From Ligilactobacillus ubinensis (GTDB lineage Bacteria; Bacillota; Bacilli; Lactobacillales; Lactobacillaceae): a stretch of 64,000 nucleotides of DNA. Positions within the stretch are counted from its first letter, which is position 1; each line of letters opens with the position of its first letter. The notes under the pieces were generated by a model, which was not told the DNA's origin, made no database searches, and saw nothing but the letters and a program-made list of their open reading frames with translations. Both the position numbers and the translations under genes were made by a program. The stretch covers positions 16,249-80,248 of the forward strand of contig NZ_JAIULA010000011.1 in assembly GCF_024160875.1 (NCBI RefSeq). The letters are read 5' to 3'. This document shows, piece after piece, positions 18,632 to 28,049 of the stretch.

Positions 18632-19654
18632 CTAGAGTGAACTTCTTTCTACTACACATGTTGCCACTAAACATTTTTGTGGTTGCCACTTTTTAGGCCA
18701 GGCAACCTTCGTTTTCAATTGATGTAAGGCTTGATTGACAATTTGATCAATTGGAACATGGATTGTTGTTAACTCTGGCATTACTAATGTTCCTCCGTAA
18801 ATATCATCAAATCCCATAATTGCAACTTTTTCAGGTATCTTAATTCCATGATTAGTACATTCCTTTATTAATCTAATCGCTATATAGTCATCTTCACAAA
18901 ATAAAGCTTCCGGCAACTTATCTTTTAACATCTCTGGCAATTCATCTTTATCTGGAGTTAATTTAGTTGGTGATATTGTATAAAAATGTTCTGGTGCAAC
19001 ATCCATCCCCACCTCAAACAACGCTTGATAAAAACCTCTTCTTCGTTCTTGAAAATTAGAAATCCATTTATTTGATGCTACATATCCAATATTTTTATAG
19101 CCTTTACTTAATATTAATTTAGCCGCACTGTGCGCCCCCTGATAGTTATCCATTGTTACAAAATCGGCAGATATTTCAGGAAAATACGTATCTACGAAAA
19201 CAACATCTGGAAGCTTTGTTTGAATTATTCCAATATCTTTAGCATGTAAATCCGTTCCTAATACAATTGTTGGTAAAACTTTCCCGTCTTCTACTAATTT
19301 GTTAATTCCACTTTCTATTTCACTTATATCAATTGTTTCAATTTGCAAGCTACCACCAAAGTTACTCACACTTATTGATATTGAAGATACCAATCGATCA
19401 AAAAAAGGAAGTGAACGATAATTAGAATTTACCAACCCATCTTTATTACTAATTACTAATAAACAAATCTTGGATAATTGATGTGAATTTCCATTTTTGC
19501 TCTTTCTTAATGGCTTATACCCTTCCTTATTAATTATTTTAAATATTTTTTCACGTGTCGCCTGACTAATTCCTTCTTTTCCATTCAAAGCCAATGACAC
19601 TGCAGATCTTGATACATTGGCCATCTTTGCTATATCATCCATTTTTAAACTCAT
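18632..19654 (-). CDS. LacI-family transcription regulator of the apiose-like cluster
   Basis: A DNA-binding regulator of 340 residues. ATG 19654 is preceded by AGGAGG at the right distance, so the upstream ATG at 19672 is rejected. Residues 1-55 form the LacI HTH (MDDIAKMANVSRSAVSLALNG, hinge KPLRKS). The effector domain has FVDTYFPEISADFVTMDN, GYKNIGYVAS, EALFCEDDYIAIR and IMGFDD. It lies between the isomerase operon and the transketolase/kinase operon, both carrying the ACTARAATA repeats. The ligand is probably the pathway sugar or an intermediate. Confidence 0.9.
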   Translation of the reverse strand: MSLKMDDIAKMANVSRSAVSLALNGKEGISQATREKIFKIINKEGYKPLRKSKNGNSHQLSKICLLVISNKDGLVNSNYRSLPFFDRLVSSISISVSNFGGSLQIETIDISEIESGINKLVEDGKVLPTIVLGTDLHAKDIGIIQTKLPDVVFVDTYFPEISADFVTMDNYQGAHSAAKLILSKGYKNIGYVASNKWISNFQERRRGFYQALFEVGMDVAPEHFYTISPTKLTPDKDELPEMLKDKLPEALFCEDDYIAIRLIKECTNHGIKIPEKVAIMGFDDIYGGTLVMPELTTIHVPIDQIVNQALHQLKTKVAWPKKWQPQKCLVATCVVERSSL

Positions 19655-19682
19655 ATTATCTTCCTCCTGCATCTCAATCCTA

Positions 19683-19717
19683 ACTAGAATAAAACTAAAC
19701 TAAAATATAATTCTAGT
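19683..19717. promoter_or_regulatory. operator copy C in the lacI-transketolase divergent region
   Basis: ACTAGAATA at 19683 and ACTAAACTA at 19694 (11-bp pitch), a further ACTAAAATA at 19699, and an inverted copy AATTCTAGT at 19709-19717. The outer CTAGAAT/ATTCTAG arms also form an inverted repeat. It lies just upstream of the transketolase promoter. Confidence 0.65.
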
Positions 19718-19724
19718 AAAATTA

Positions 19725-19753
19725 TTGTATATCCTTATGTTAGATGATAACAT
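19725..19753 (+). promoter_or_regulatory. promoter of split transketolase-kinase operon
   Basis: TTGTAT (19725-19730), 17 bp, TAACAT (19748-19753), 50 bp before the ATG at 19804. The operator repeats end 7 bp upstream of the -35. Confidence 0.5.
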
Positions 19754-19803
19754 ACTTTTCAGAAAGCATTTACATTTATTTAAAAAACGAAAGGAGTTTT
19801 CTA

Positions 19804-20634
19804 ATGAATACTATAGAACTTCAAAAAAAGGCACTAACAATTCGTGAGGCAGTTTGGGAACTAATCTATTCAGCTAAAACAGGACATACAGGCTCTGATT
19901 TTTCCTGTATTGATATTCTGACAGCTCTGTATTTTGACGTTTTACAACAAACACCTGATACTTTTGGAAAACCCGAAACTGACACTTATATCCAAAGTAA
20001 AGGACATGCTGTTGAAGCATTGTATGAAACACTTGCTCTTCGCGGTTATTTTCCAAAAACTGATTTGAACAATTTTTCAGGCTTTAAAACCCACTATATT
20101 GGTCATCCCACTAATGACATTCATGGAATTGAAATGAATACAGGATCTTTAGGTCACGGTCTCGGTCTTGGTGTTGGTGTTGCTTTAGCTGCTAAAATGG
20201 ATAAGTTAACTAAAAAGACTTTTGTTTTAATGGGTGATGGTGAGCAAGCCGAAGGCTCAATTTGGGAAGCTGCTATGGCTGCTGGAAATTATCATTTGGA
20301 TAATTTAATTGGAATTATTGACCATAACAAATTACAAATTTCTGGTAGCACAACATCTGTTATGAATTCTGAATCTTTAGCTTCCAAATATACAGCTTTT
20401 GGTTGGGATGTTATTGAAATAAATGGTAACGATATGACAGATTTACTAGATGCACTACATCAAGATAATCTAACTTCCAAACCCCGTCTAATATTAGCTA
20501 ATACTATCAAAGGAAAAGGTATCAGTTTTATGGAAAATCAAGCTAACTGGCATCATAAAGTTCCTTCTGAAAGCCAATATCTAGAAGGATTAAACGAATT
20601 AAAGGCTCAAAAGGAGGCACTTGAAAATGACTAA
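19804..20634 (+). CDS. transketolase N-terminal (TPP-binding) subunit, aptA-like
   Basis: A 276-residue protein equal to the N-terminal third of transketolase. The thiamine diphosphate motif GDGEQAEGSIWEAAMAAG continues to IIDHNK; the catalytic-site segments KTGHTGSDFS, SKGHAVEALY and NTGSLGHGLG are present. ATG 19804 follows AAAGGAG; the frame upstream of it is not used. Split transketolases are pathway-specific. Here, with an isomerase and FGGY kinase, it resembles apulose-4-phosphate transketolase, which moves the sugar's two-carbon unit to glyceraldehyde 3-phosphate. An ordinary split transketolase is the alternative. Confidence 0.88.
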   Translation: MNTIELQKKALTIREAVWELIYSAKTGHTGSDFSCIDILTALYFDVLQQTPDTFGKPETDTYIQSKGHAVEALYETLALRGYFPKTDLNNFSGFKTHYIGHPTNDIHGIEMNTGSLGHGLGLGVGVALAAKMDKLTKKTFVLMGDGEQAEGSIWEAAMAAGNYHLDNLIGIIDHNKLQISGSTTSVMNSESLASKYTAFGWDVIEINGNDMTDLLDALHQDNLTSKPRLILANTIKGKGISFMENQANWHHKVPSESQYLEGLNELKAQKEALEND

Positions 20635-21574
20635 TTCCATTGAATCTAAAACTGCTAATGAAGTAATTTGTGCTACTCTAAGTGATGCTGTTAAAACTAC
20701 ACCTGATCTTGTTGTTTTAACCAGTGATTCACGCGGTTCTGCTGGTATGACTTCTTTTATAAGTGATAATCCTGCAAATTCTATTGAAACTGGGATTGCT
20801 GAACAAAATTTAGTAACCGTCGCCGCTGGACTTGCGCATGCACATAAACGTCCCTTTGTTTTTTCACCTGCAGCTTTTCTGACAATGCGCAGTGTTGAAC
20901 AAGTCAAAGTTGACGTTGCTTATTCTAAAACAAATGTTAAACTTATCGGAATTAGTGGCGGTAATAGTTACAGCAATTTAGGTACCACTCACCACTCTTT
21001 GCAAGATTTAGCTATAACCTGTGCAATTCCTAACCTAGAAGTCTACACCCCTGCTGATCAATTTGAAACGCGTGCTTTATTAAATTATTTAATCCATTCT
21101 AAGAAACCTGCCTATGTTCGTGTTGGCAAACGTAAACTGGATAACTGTTATCCAAAGGACTGGTCTACATTTGTTCCTGGTAAAGCAAACATCTTGCGTA
21201 ATGGAGCTGATATTTGTCTTATCAGTGCAGGTGAAACACTTTTTCCGACCCTTCAAGCTGCTTCTATCCTTGCTACTAAAGGAATTGAAGCGACTGTTGT
21301 TGATTTAGTTTCAATTAAACCTTTAGATACTGAGTTACTGCATAAATTAGCACAAAAGTTCAATTTAATTCTAAGTGTCGAAGAACATTCTATTATCAAT
21401 GGCATTGGTGCACAAATTGCTACAATTATTGCACAACATGCACACGCTAAATTAAAAATATTAGGTTTTCCAGATGAACCAGCTATTTCTGGAACACAAG
21501 ATGAAGTTTTTGCTTACTACGGTTTAGATGCTGAAAGTATTGCTCAAAAAGCTATTTTATCTCTAAAAGGGTGA
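20627..21574 (+). CDS. transketolase C-terminal (pyrimidine-binding) subunit, aptB-like
   Basis: A 315-residue partner of the preceding gene, holding the pyrimidine-binding and C-terminal transketolase domains. The glutamate that activates TPP is in ETGIAEQNLVTVAAGLA; FSPAAFLTMRSVEQ and GGNSYSNLGTTHHSLQD are family segments. ATG 20627 overlaps the upstream stop by 8 bp (AAGGAGG just before), ensuring coupled synthesis. The frame starting with TTG at 20621 is less likely. It is followed 4 bp later by the kinase. Confidence 0.88.
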   Translation: MTNSIESKTANEVICATLSDAVKTTPDLVVLTSDSRGSAGMTSFISDNPANSIETGIAEQNLVTVAAGLAHAHKRPFVFSPAAFLTMRSVEQVKVDVAYSKTNVKLIGISGGNSYSNLGTTHHSLQDLAITCAIPNLEVYTPADQFETRALLNYLIHSKKPAYVRVGKRKLDNCYPKDWSTFVPGKANILRNGADICLISAGETLFPTLQAASILATKGIEATVVDLVSIKPLDTELLHKLAQKFNLILSVEEHSIINGIGAQIATIIAQHAHAKLKILGFPDEPAISGTQDEVFAYYGLDAESIAQKAILSLKG

Positions 21575-21578
21575 TTTT

Positions 21579-23045
21579 ATGAAAAGCTATACACTTGCAA
21601 TCGACCAAAGTACTCAGGGTACTAAAATTATTTTGTTAGACTCAAATAACTGTCCTGTTTACAAAGCTATCAAAAAGCATACTCAAATTGTTAATAAGCA
21701 AGGCTGGATTAGTCATAATTTAGTGGAAATTCAAACTAATATTCATGATTTAGTTCAAGATTTATTAAAAAAGTACCCAGATGTTAATCTTAAAAATATT
21801 GCTTTAACTAATCAACGTGAAACAGCTGCTGCTTGGCAAAAATCAACAGGAAAACCTCTTTGTCATGCTATTGTTTGGCAGTGCAATAGAGCAAAGACGA
21901 TTATAGCTAAATTAGATTCTCCTGATTTAAAAAAATATGTCAAAAAAACAAGTGGACTTGAATTATCCCCTTATTTTTCAGCAGCTAAATTTGCTTGGTT
22001 CTTACAAAATGAAACTGCTGTTAAAAAAGCTATGCAACAGCAAGATTTATGCTTAGGAACTATAGATAGTTGGCTTCTTTTTACATTAACTAGTGGAAAG
22101 TCCTTCAAAACAGAGCCTTCTAATGCTTGTCGGACACAATTAATGAATATTGCTCAGCTAACTTGGGATACAAAACTTTGTTCTTATTTCAAGATACCTC
22201 GCTTTGCATTAGCAGAAATTACTGATTCCAATTCCTTGTTTGGAGAAACTGATTTTTGGGGTCTTCTTTCGCATAAGGTACCTATTACAAGCATTCTAGG
22301 CGATTCTCAAGCCGCTTTATTTGCTCAAAACTGCTTTACTAAAGGTTCTTTTAAAGTTACTTTTGGGACAGGCTCTTCTGTCATGCTTAATATCGGAGAT
22401 AAACTTCCTAATGTACTAGATGACAAACTAAATACTTCAATTGCTTGGAAACGCTCAGGAAAAGTTAACTATGTTGTCGAAGGCAATATCAACTATGCTG
22501 GCGCTATTATTAGTTGGTTACAAAATGAGCTACAAATTATCAACTCTGCATCCGATACTGAGCAATTAGCTTTTAGTGCCAATAAAGATGATAAAACTGT
22601 ACTTATTCCAGCTTTTAGTGGTTTAGGTGCACCTTACTGGAAACCTAATTTAAAAGCAGCCTTTGTTGGTATGTCACGAACAACGACTAAAAAGGAAATT
22701 GTTCGTGCTGCTCTAAATTCGATTGCTTTTCAAATCAACGATATCTTACATGAGTTTAAAAAAATCTGTCCTCAATTGGAATCTGAAATCCATGTTGATG
22801 GTGGTATGGTAAATAATCGTTACTTAATGCAGTTTTTAAGCGATATTAGTAATCGAAAAATTGATATTTCTGCTATTTCAGAACTTAGTGCCTTAGGAAC
22901 TACTCTTAATAGCAGCTCTCAATTACCTGTTTGTCAAACATATACTTCAACATATGTACCTTGTATGTCTCAAATTGAGCGCACAAATATTATTAATAAT
23001 TGGAATTATTGGATTAGCTCATTTAGTAAAAATTTTAATAGCTAG
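21579..23045 (+). CDS. FGGY-family sugar kinase (glycerol-kinase-like), candidate apulose kinase
   Basis: A 488-residue FGGY kinase nearest in motif style to glycerol kinase: AIDQSTQGTKIILL, LTNQRETAAAWQKSTGKP, the probable catalytic Asp in LGDSQAALFAQ, FGTGSSVML and PAFSGLGAPYWKP. The substrate cannot be glycerol by context: it follows the split transketolase by 4 bp and shares its operon with no glpO or glpF. It would phosphorylate the ketose from the isomerase before transketolase cleavage. The specific sugar is inferred, not shown. Confidence 0.85.
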   Translation: MKSYTLAIDQSTQGTKIILLDSNNCPVYKAIKKHTQIVNKQGWISHNLVEIQTNIHDLVQDLLKKYPDVNLKNIALTNQRETAAAWQKSTGKPLCHAIVWQCNRAKTIIAKLDSPDLKKYVKKTSGLELSPYFSAAKFAWFLQNETAVKKAMQQQDLCLGTIDSWLLFTLTSGKSFKTEPSNACRTQLMNIAQLTWDTKLCSYFKIPRFALAEITDSNSLFGETDFWGLLSHKVPITSILGDSQAALFAQNCFTKGSFKVTFGTGSSVMLNIGDKLPNVLDDKLNTSIAWKRSGKVNYVVEGNINYAGAIISWLQNELQIINSASDTEQLAFSANKDDKTVLIPAFSGLGAPYWKPNLKAAFVGMSRTTTKKEIVRAALNSIAFQINDILHEFKKICPQLESEIHVDGGMVNNRYLMQFLSDISNRKIDISAISELSALGTTLNSSSQLPVCQTYTSTYVPCMSQIERTNIINNWNYWISSFSKNFNS

Positions 23046-23095
23046 ACCATAAGATCCATTTGTTTGTATAAGATAAAAACTAAAATATTTATTAA

Positions 23096-23153
23096 CAATA
23101 AAATGAACTTGCCGCTTTTAATAACTACTAAAAGCGGCAAGTTCATTTTATTG
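23096..23153. terminator. strong bidirectional terminator
   Basis: Two perfect 25-bp arms (23096-23120 and 23129-23153) containing CTTGCCGCTTTTA and TAAAAGCGGCAAG, with an 8-nt loop. It separates the kinase operon (plus) from the convergent TraX-like gene (minus). Confidence 0.9.
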
Positions 23154-23168
23154 TTTAAATTTAGTTAG

Positions 23169-23990
23169 CTATTTTATACCTAATAGACTAGCTAAAATAT
23201 AGAGAAACCAAATGTGGCCTGGATAGAACACGTAGAAAAATGATTTCATGCTTCTGCCACGTTGCCCATTATAGAAAATAATTGGAATTATTGCTAGAAT
23301 CATCATCCATTGTGTATTAACTGTAAATAAATTGTTAAATTGATTTCCTGAAGTATATCCAGTGTACAAAAATGCCGTAATAGCAATGAAGATACATTGC
23401 AACATCCGGTTATCTTTTGCTAAATATAAAAATACAGCTAGATAACAAAAGAATGAGTTTTCAGCAGTTACTGTTGCTGGATATATAAATCCCGCAGCAA
23501 GTCCTGATATTTGTATTATACCTGGAACTTGAAGTGCATATTGAATATATATTGACATTAGAATTGGACTAACTAATAGTATAGTTCCTATTAGACCGTC
23601 TTTAAAGCTATGCTTGCTAAATGCTGTCTTTACTTTTTCTATTCCATACATTGCTGAAACACCAATAAATAAATCTGCAAATATATTATTCATCAGCGAA
23701 ACATTACTTACACTAAAGAATTGCTGAATTATTGCATCACCAATACCCATAATCCAAAAACCGATTAATAAACGCCATAAATACTTCTTTTTATTCCTTG
23801 TATGTGTAAACCCCTCCACACTAACGAAGAAAAAAATAGTTGCTACTGGTCTACCAAACCAATCAAACCAAAAAGGTACCCCTGCACCAGAAAATATTTC
23901 ATGCACATGGTCTAAAACCATTAATATTAAGCCAATAACTTTCAAATCAAAAGTTGTCATCTTTTTATGCTTATCTAAAAAAGCTGTCAT
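23169..23990 (-). CDS. TraX-family integral membrane protein
   Basis: A 273-residue polytopic protein, about 8 membrane helices, of the TraX/acyltransferase-3-like family named after an F-plasmid pilin acetylase. N-terminal TTFDLKVIGLILMVLDHVHE and FDWFGRPVATIFFFVSVEGF are the family hallmarks (Asp/His and Arg in the membrane). The start at 23990 is chosen for AAGGGGGAT 9 bp upstream. No conjugation genes are nearby. Chromosomal homologues are common in lactobacilli and probably acylate a surface component; the substrate is unknown. Confidence 0.82.
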   Translation of the reverse strand: MTAFLDKHKKMTTFDLKVIGLILMVLDHVHEIFSGAGVPFWFDWFGRPVATIFFFVSVEGFTHTRNKKKYLWRLLIGFWIMGIGDAIIQQFFSVSNVSLMNNIFADLFIGVSAMYGIEKVKTAFSKHSFKDGLIGTILLVSPILMSIYIQYALQVPGIIQISGLAAGFIYPATVTAENSFFCYLAVFLYLAKDNRMLQCIFIAITAFLYTGYTSGNQFNNLFTVNTQWMMILAIIPIIFYNGQRGRSMKSFFYVFYPGHIWFLYILASLLGIK

Positions 23991-24131
23991 CTTAATAATA
24001 TCCCCCTTAATTTTAAGATAGGACACATTATACTATATATTATTAAAATTAAACAAGTCTTTAAACTGTTTTATTATTTTATCATGATATTACTTTATCT
24101 AATTTTATGAACCCTCTCACAGATTATTTTC

Positions 24132-26096
24132 CTAATCCTTTTGCTTCTCAAGTAGTGCTCGCAATAATACAACATTTTTTTGTAAATGCTTGCCGATATC
24201 TGTGTCTGCTACTAGTTTACGGTTTAATTCATTATTGACAACTCTTGTTGTAGAAATAATATCTTGTCCATTTTTTATAGAATCTTCTTTAGATGTAAAT
24301 GGATGATGTGCCACTAATTGTAAACCATATGAATTATACAATAATGTATAACCTCCAAAACCAGTAGTTGGTTGATATGCCTTAGAATAACCGCCATCAA
24401 TAACTAACATCTTTCCATTTGCTTGAATAGCGTCATGGCCTCTTTTAACAGGAGTATGTCCATTGATTACATGTCCATTATGATCCAAGCCAAATTCTTC
24501 GAGTAATTTATCACAAAATGCTTCATTCTTACGTAATGCAAAGTATGGATTTCTTTTTTCTTCATGCGTTTTTTTATCTTTAATAAAATAACGTTCAAAT
24601 GTAGTCATTTCTTGTTTGCCAAACAATGGTGAAACTGGTCCTTGCCATAGATACCATACAATATCTGCAGGATGTTCGTCTTCACAAAAAGGAGTAGTAT
24701 ATGCTTTTCTAACTTGGTTTTCGAAGAAATCTAGTAATTCTTTGCCTGCATACTTTTTGCCTGCATAGGTAAATGCCAAGAAATTCCCCTTAACATCAAC
24801 TGGTAAACAACCATGAACCAATAAATTTCCGTTATAACATAAATACATACTGCCCTTTTCCATCAAAAAGTCAAGGTGATGTCGCAGTGCTTTTGAATTA
24901 ATGAATGATTGCGTTAAACCACTTAAAATTTGTTTTTCTTCTATCGTCAAACTATATGGATCTTGCGGATCAATCGTTTTAAAACAAGTATTATCTAATA
25001 AATATACTTTTCCATGTAACTGAATCGATTTCTTTTGATAATCAATTTTTCCTAATAGTGCTTGCTCATCCATTTTAAAATCTGGTTCCCGTGCAATAAC
25101 TTGCCCTTCTAACTTGAATTGCATAACTGCAACAGCTTGTTGGATTTGCGTTAATTGTAGTTGTTCTCCTTGAAAATTATACGTATCACCTTTGACTAAC
25201 TTAGGTGTAAAAGCTGGATTTTCTGTATAATTCTCCTCTGCAAATTTCGATAAATGCCGCAAACTGATACCATATGCATCTTCTACAATTGCTAAATTAT
25301 TGTAGCGTGCACAAATTCGCAATAAATTTAACATACACAATTGTGAACCAGCTGCTGCGCCAATCCATAACATATCATGATTTCCCCATTGAATATCAAC
25401 AGAATGATAATTCATTAATTTATCCATAATCATGTCTGGATGTTCCCCACGATCATAAATATCACCAATAACATGTAAGTGGTCAACAACTAAACGCTGA
25501 ATAGTGTAACAAGTTGCAATGATAAATTCATCTGTTACACCCATTGTTACTAAGTTTTTCATTAATTGATCAACATAGTTTCTTTTATCCAATTCATGCG
25601 GATCAGTATAGAGTAATTCTTCTGTTATGTATACAAAATTCGGGTCCATTGCTTTTCTAACTTTTGAACGCGTATACTTAGTTGCCACAACTTGTAAAAG
25701 CTCCAACAAATGCGAAATTGTATCTAAATACCATTGTTGCAAATCTTCGTTATTTTTTAACTGCTTTTTTTGATAATCCAACTTATCTTCTGGATAATAG
25801 ATTAATATTGCAAAATCTTGTAAATTTTTTTCCGTTAGTCGTCCTTCAAAGGTTTCTTTAATCTTTTGTTTCACATTACCCGATCCATTACGTAAAATAT
25901 GGTCAAATGCACCATATTCTCCATGTAAATCACTAACAAAGTGCTCTGTTCCTTTAGGTAGATGTAAAATTGCCTCAAGGTTCATTATTTCTGTGATCAC
26001 TGCTTCTTTGGTTGGAAATTTTTCCGCTAATAGACTCTGCGTGTATGCCACATAATCATTATTATCGTCTTTTATACGACTTCTAGTCATCACCAT
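24132..26096 (-). CDS. fbp: fructose-1,6-bisphosphatase, class III
   Basis: Hydrolyses fructose 1,6-bisphosphate for gluconeogenesis. It has 654 residues, typical of the Firmicutes class III enzyme. The metallophosphatase motifs are clear: VSDLHGEYGAFDHIL near residue 60, VIGDIYDRGEHPD, WGNHDMLWIGA, and later NGHTPVKRGHDAI and GGYSKAY. It is monocistronic. The ATG at 26096 or the ATG two codons in could be the start, both near GGGGG. It supports growth on pentoses, where hexose phosphates must be rebuilt. Confidence 0.94.
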   Translation of the reverse strand: MVMTRSRIKDDNNDYVAYTQSLLAEKFPTKEAVITEIMNLEAILHLPKGTEHFVSDLHGEYGAFDHILRNGSGNVKQKIKETFEGRLTEKNLQDFAILIYYPEDKLDYQKKQLKNNEDLQQWYLDTISHLLELLQVVATKYTRSKVRKAMDPNFVYITEELLYTDPHELDKRNYVDQLMKNLVTMGVTDEFIIATCYTIQRLVVDHLHVIGDIYDRGEHPDMIMDKLMNYHSVDIQWGNHDMLWIGAAAGSQLCMLNLLRICARYNNLAIVEDAYGISLRHLSKFAEENYTENPAFTPKLVKGDTYNFQGEQLQLTQIQQAVAVMQFKLEGQVIAREPDFKMDEQALLGKIDYQKKSIQLHGKVYLLDNTCFKTIDPQDPYSLTIEEKQILSGLTQSFINSKALRHHLDFLMEKGSMYLCYNGNLLVHGCLPVDVKGNFLAFTYAGKKYAGKELLDFFENQVRKAYTTPFCEDEHPADIVWYLWQGPVSPLFGKQEMTTFERYFIKDKKTHEEKRNPYFALRKNEAFCDKLLEEFGLDHNGHVINGHTPVKRGHDAIQANGKMLVIDGGYSKAYQPTTGFGGYTLLYNSYGLQLVAHHPFTSKEDSIKNGQDIISTTRVVNNELNRKLVADTDIGKHLQKNVVLLRALLEKQKD

Positions 26097-26321
26097 CTGT
26101 AAACCCCCATTGTTAAAAAAACTCCCTTTATTATATTCCTTAATTTAAGTGTTTTCAATAGGTAAAAATAAGCAATTGAGCATAATTAATTATATAAATA
26201 TCATTGAAATTAGTTTAACTCGTGAAAACGGCTATTATCTATAGATAAATTAACATCGTAAATCGAATTATCAAAAACTTGTATTATCTGAATTACAGGG
26301 CTAATAGTTACATTGGAAAAT

Positions 26322-26352
26322 AAAAAAAGTCTTGAACTTTTGTCCCAGACTT
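26322..26352 (-). terminator. terminator of the UMF1 transporter gene
   Basis: Stem AAGTCT/AGACTT with GGGAC in the loop and a T7 tract on the minus strand, 30 bp past the stop. Confidence 0.7.
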
Positions 26353-26383
26353 CTCTATGTTTCATTACTATTATATTTCTTAG

Positions 26384-27643
26384 TTATATCTCGTTAACAG
26401 GTTCATTTTCTTTTAAGCGTATCAAGAAGTACGCTCCTAAAATGAAAAGTAAAGCTAAACTAGCAATTCCAAACTGTGATTTTCCAGTCATCTGTGTTGT
26501 AACAGAAAACAGTAATGGCCCTAAAACCGCTGAAAACTTCCCAAAAATATTATAAAATCCAAAGAATTCATTTGCTTGTTCTCTAGGAATTATTCTAGCA
26601 AAATAAGAACGGCTTAATGCCTGTATCCCACCTTGTGAGGAGCCTACTAAAATTCCTAAAATCCAAAAATCTAATACTGTTTTCATAAAAATAGCGTAAA
26701 AACAAATCATTATATATACAAAAATAGCTATAAGAATCATCTTTTTTGTACCAAATTTCTGTGCTAATTTACCATATATAATAGTACATGGAAAAGCTAT
26801 AATATTTAAAATCAACAAAATCAATAATAGATTACTTGTTTTAATTCCCATATCAACACCAAAAGCAGTAGCCATCGTTATAATGGTATCTACTCCATCA
26901 ATAAAGAAGAAATAAGCTACCATAAATCCTAGTACTCTTTTGTACTGCTGTATTTTCTTTACTGTTTTTACTATTCTTTTTAAACTATTCTGTATTGGAT
27001 TTTGAACAGCATCTATTCCATAGTGTTGTTTTACATTTCTTAACATCGGAATTGAAAAAAGGAGCCACCAGATTGTTGTCAATAAAAATGATAGTCGTAT
27101 TGCTAAAACTGAATTTAACATTCCAAAGCCAGAAGTTGTTATCAATAACATAACTACAACAAATAAAGTTGCACTTCCAATATAACCTATTCCAAAACCA
27201 TATGAAGATACCATATCATTACGTTTATTATCTGTTATGTCTGTAATGAATGCATCATAAAAAAGATTAGCCGCCTGATAACCAATATGCGATAAAGTAT
27301 ATACAATCAATAATATCTCCCATTGATTTTGCGGGATGAATGCTAACATTCCTGTCATAATTACTCCTATTAACACCGAGTAATTAAAAAAACGCTTTTT
27401 GTTTCCCATATAATCAGCAAGTGTTCCTAATAAAGGAGCTAAAACCGAAATAATAAAAGTTGAAAATGAACTTACATATCCCCAATATACAGTTGTTGTT
27501 TGTTCAGAAAGTCCACCATTACCAGCAACATACTTGAAATACACAGGTAAGATAGCCGTTACAATAATCAACGAATAAGCTGAATTAGCACAATCGTACA
27601 ACATCCAACTTTTTTCTTCTTTGGTAAAGTTCAATAGCCTCAT
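26384..27643 (-). CDS. MFS transporter, UMF1 (Atg22-like) family
   Basis: A 419-residue 12-helix permease. The N-terminal WMLYDCANSAYSLIIVTAILPVYF is diagnostic for the UMF1 branch of the major facilitator superfamily; LAPLLGTLADYMGNKKR and the mid-protein GSSQGGIQALSRSYFARIIP follow. The substrate of bacterial members is not established (amino-acid efflux in yeast Atg22). It stands alone between fbp and the xylP-xylR operon, with its own terminator. Confidence 0.85.
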   Translation of the reverse strand: MRLLNFTKEEKSWMLYDCANSAYSLIIVTAILPVYFKYVAGNGGLSEQTTTVYWGYVSSFSTFIISVLAPLLGTLADYMGNKKRFFNYSVLIGVIMTGMLAFIPQNQWEILLIVYTLSHIGYQAANLFYDAFITDITDNKRNDMVSSYGFGIGYIGSATLFVVVMLLITTSGFGMLNSVLAIRLSFLLTTIWWLLFSIPMLRNVKQHYGIDAVQNPIQNSLKRIVKTVKKIQQYKRVLGFMVAYFFFIDGVDTIITMATAFGVDMGIKTSNLLLILLILNIIAFPCTIIYGKLAQKFGTKKMILIAIFVYIMICFYAIFMKTVLDFWILGILVGSSQGGIQALSRSYFARIIPREQANEFFGFYNIFGKFSAVLGPLLFSVTTQMTGKSQFGIASLALLFILGAYFLIRLKENEPVNEI

Positions 27644-27960
27644 CCTTTCTTATCCTTAATTCAATTCTACAGATAAAAAAGAAGTTTTTGTTTTTATTAT
27701 GTAAAGCTCTTGTCTTTTTTTCGTAAAAACAGCTGTTATTTTTATGACAAAATATAGTTTTGAATTCAAATCGAGAATCTTCTCTTAAAATACCTTATTA
27801 GATAAAAAAGATATAGATATAGCCATCTAAAAAATATCGCACCAAAACTTTCCATTAAATAATATATAGATAACTATGTTAAAAAGGCAATAGTAGAATA
27901 TAGACACCTTTTAACTTTAAACATTGGTATTTATGTTTTCACGCTTATAAGTAACGCAAT

Positions 27961-28001
27961 AAGTCCAAATAATACCAAAGGCTCTAGTATTATTTAGACT
28001 T
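27961..28001. terminator. hairpin downstream of xylR; only structure in a 406-bp gap
   Basis: Arms AAGTCCAAATAATAC (27961-27975) and GTATTATTTAGACTT (27987-28001), one mismatch, 11-nt loop. It lies about 50 bp past the xylR stop. The T-run is poor, so it is a possible 3' stabilising hairpin. The rest of 27644-28049 is AT-rich with no gene visible. Confidence 0.5.
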
Positions 28002-28049
28002 GTTAGTAGAATTATATTAATTCATATTATTACATAAGTTCTCACCTAA

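Noticed and set aside
21579..23045. Glycerol kinase glpK
   Set aside because: Motifs are GlpK-like, but the gene is translationally linked to a split transketolase and lacks glpO/glpF neighbours, so a sugar-ketose substrate is more likely.
23169..23990. Conjugative element because of a TraX-like gene
   Set aside because: No other transfer, relaxase or integration genes are nearby; chromosomal TraX-family proteins are common in lactobacilli.
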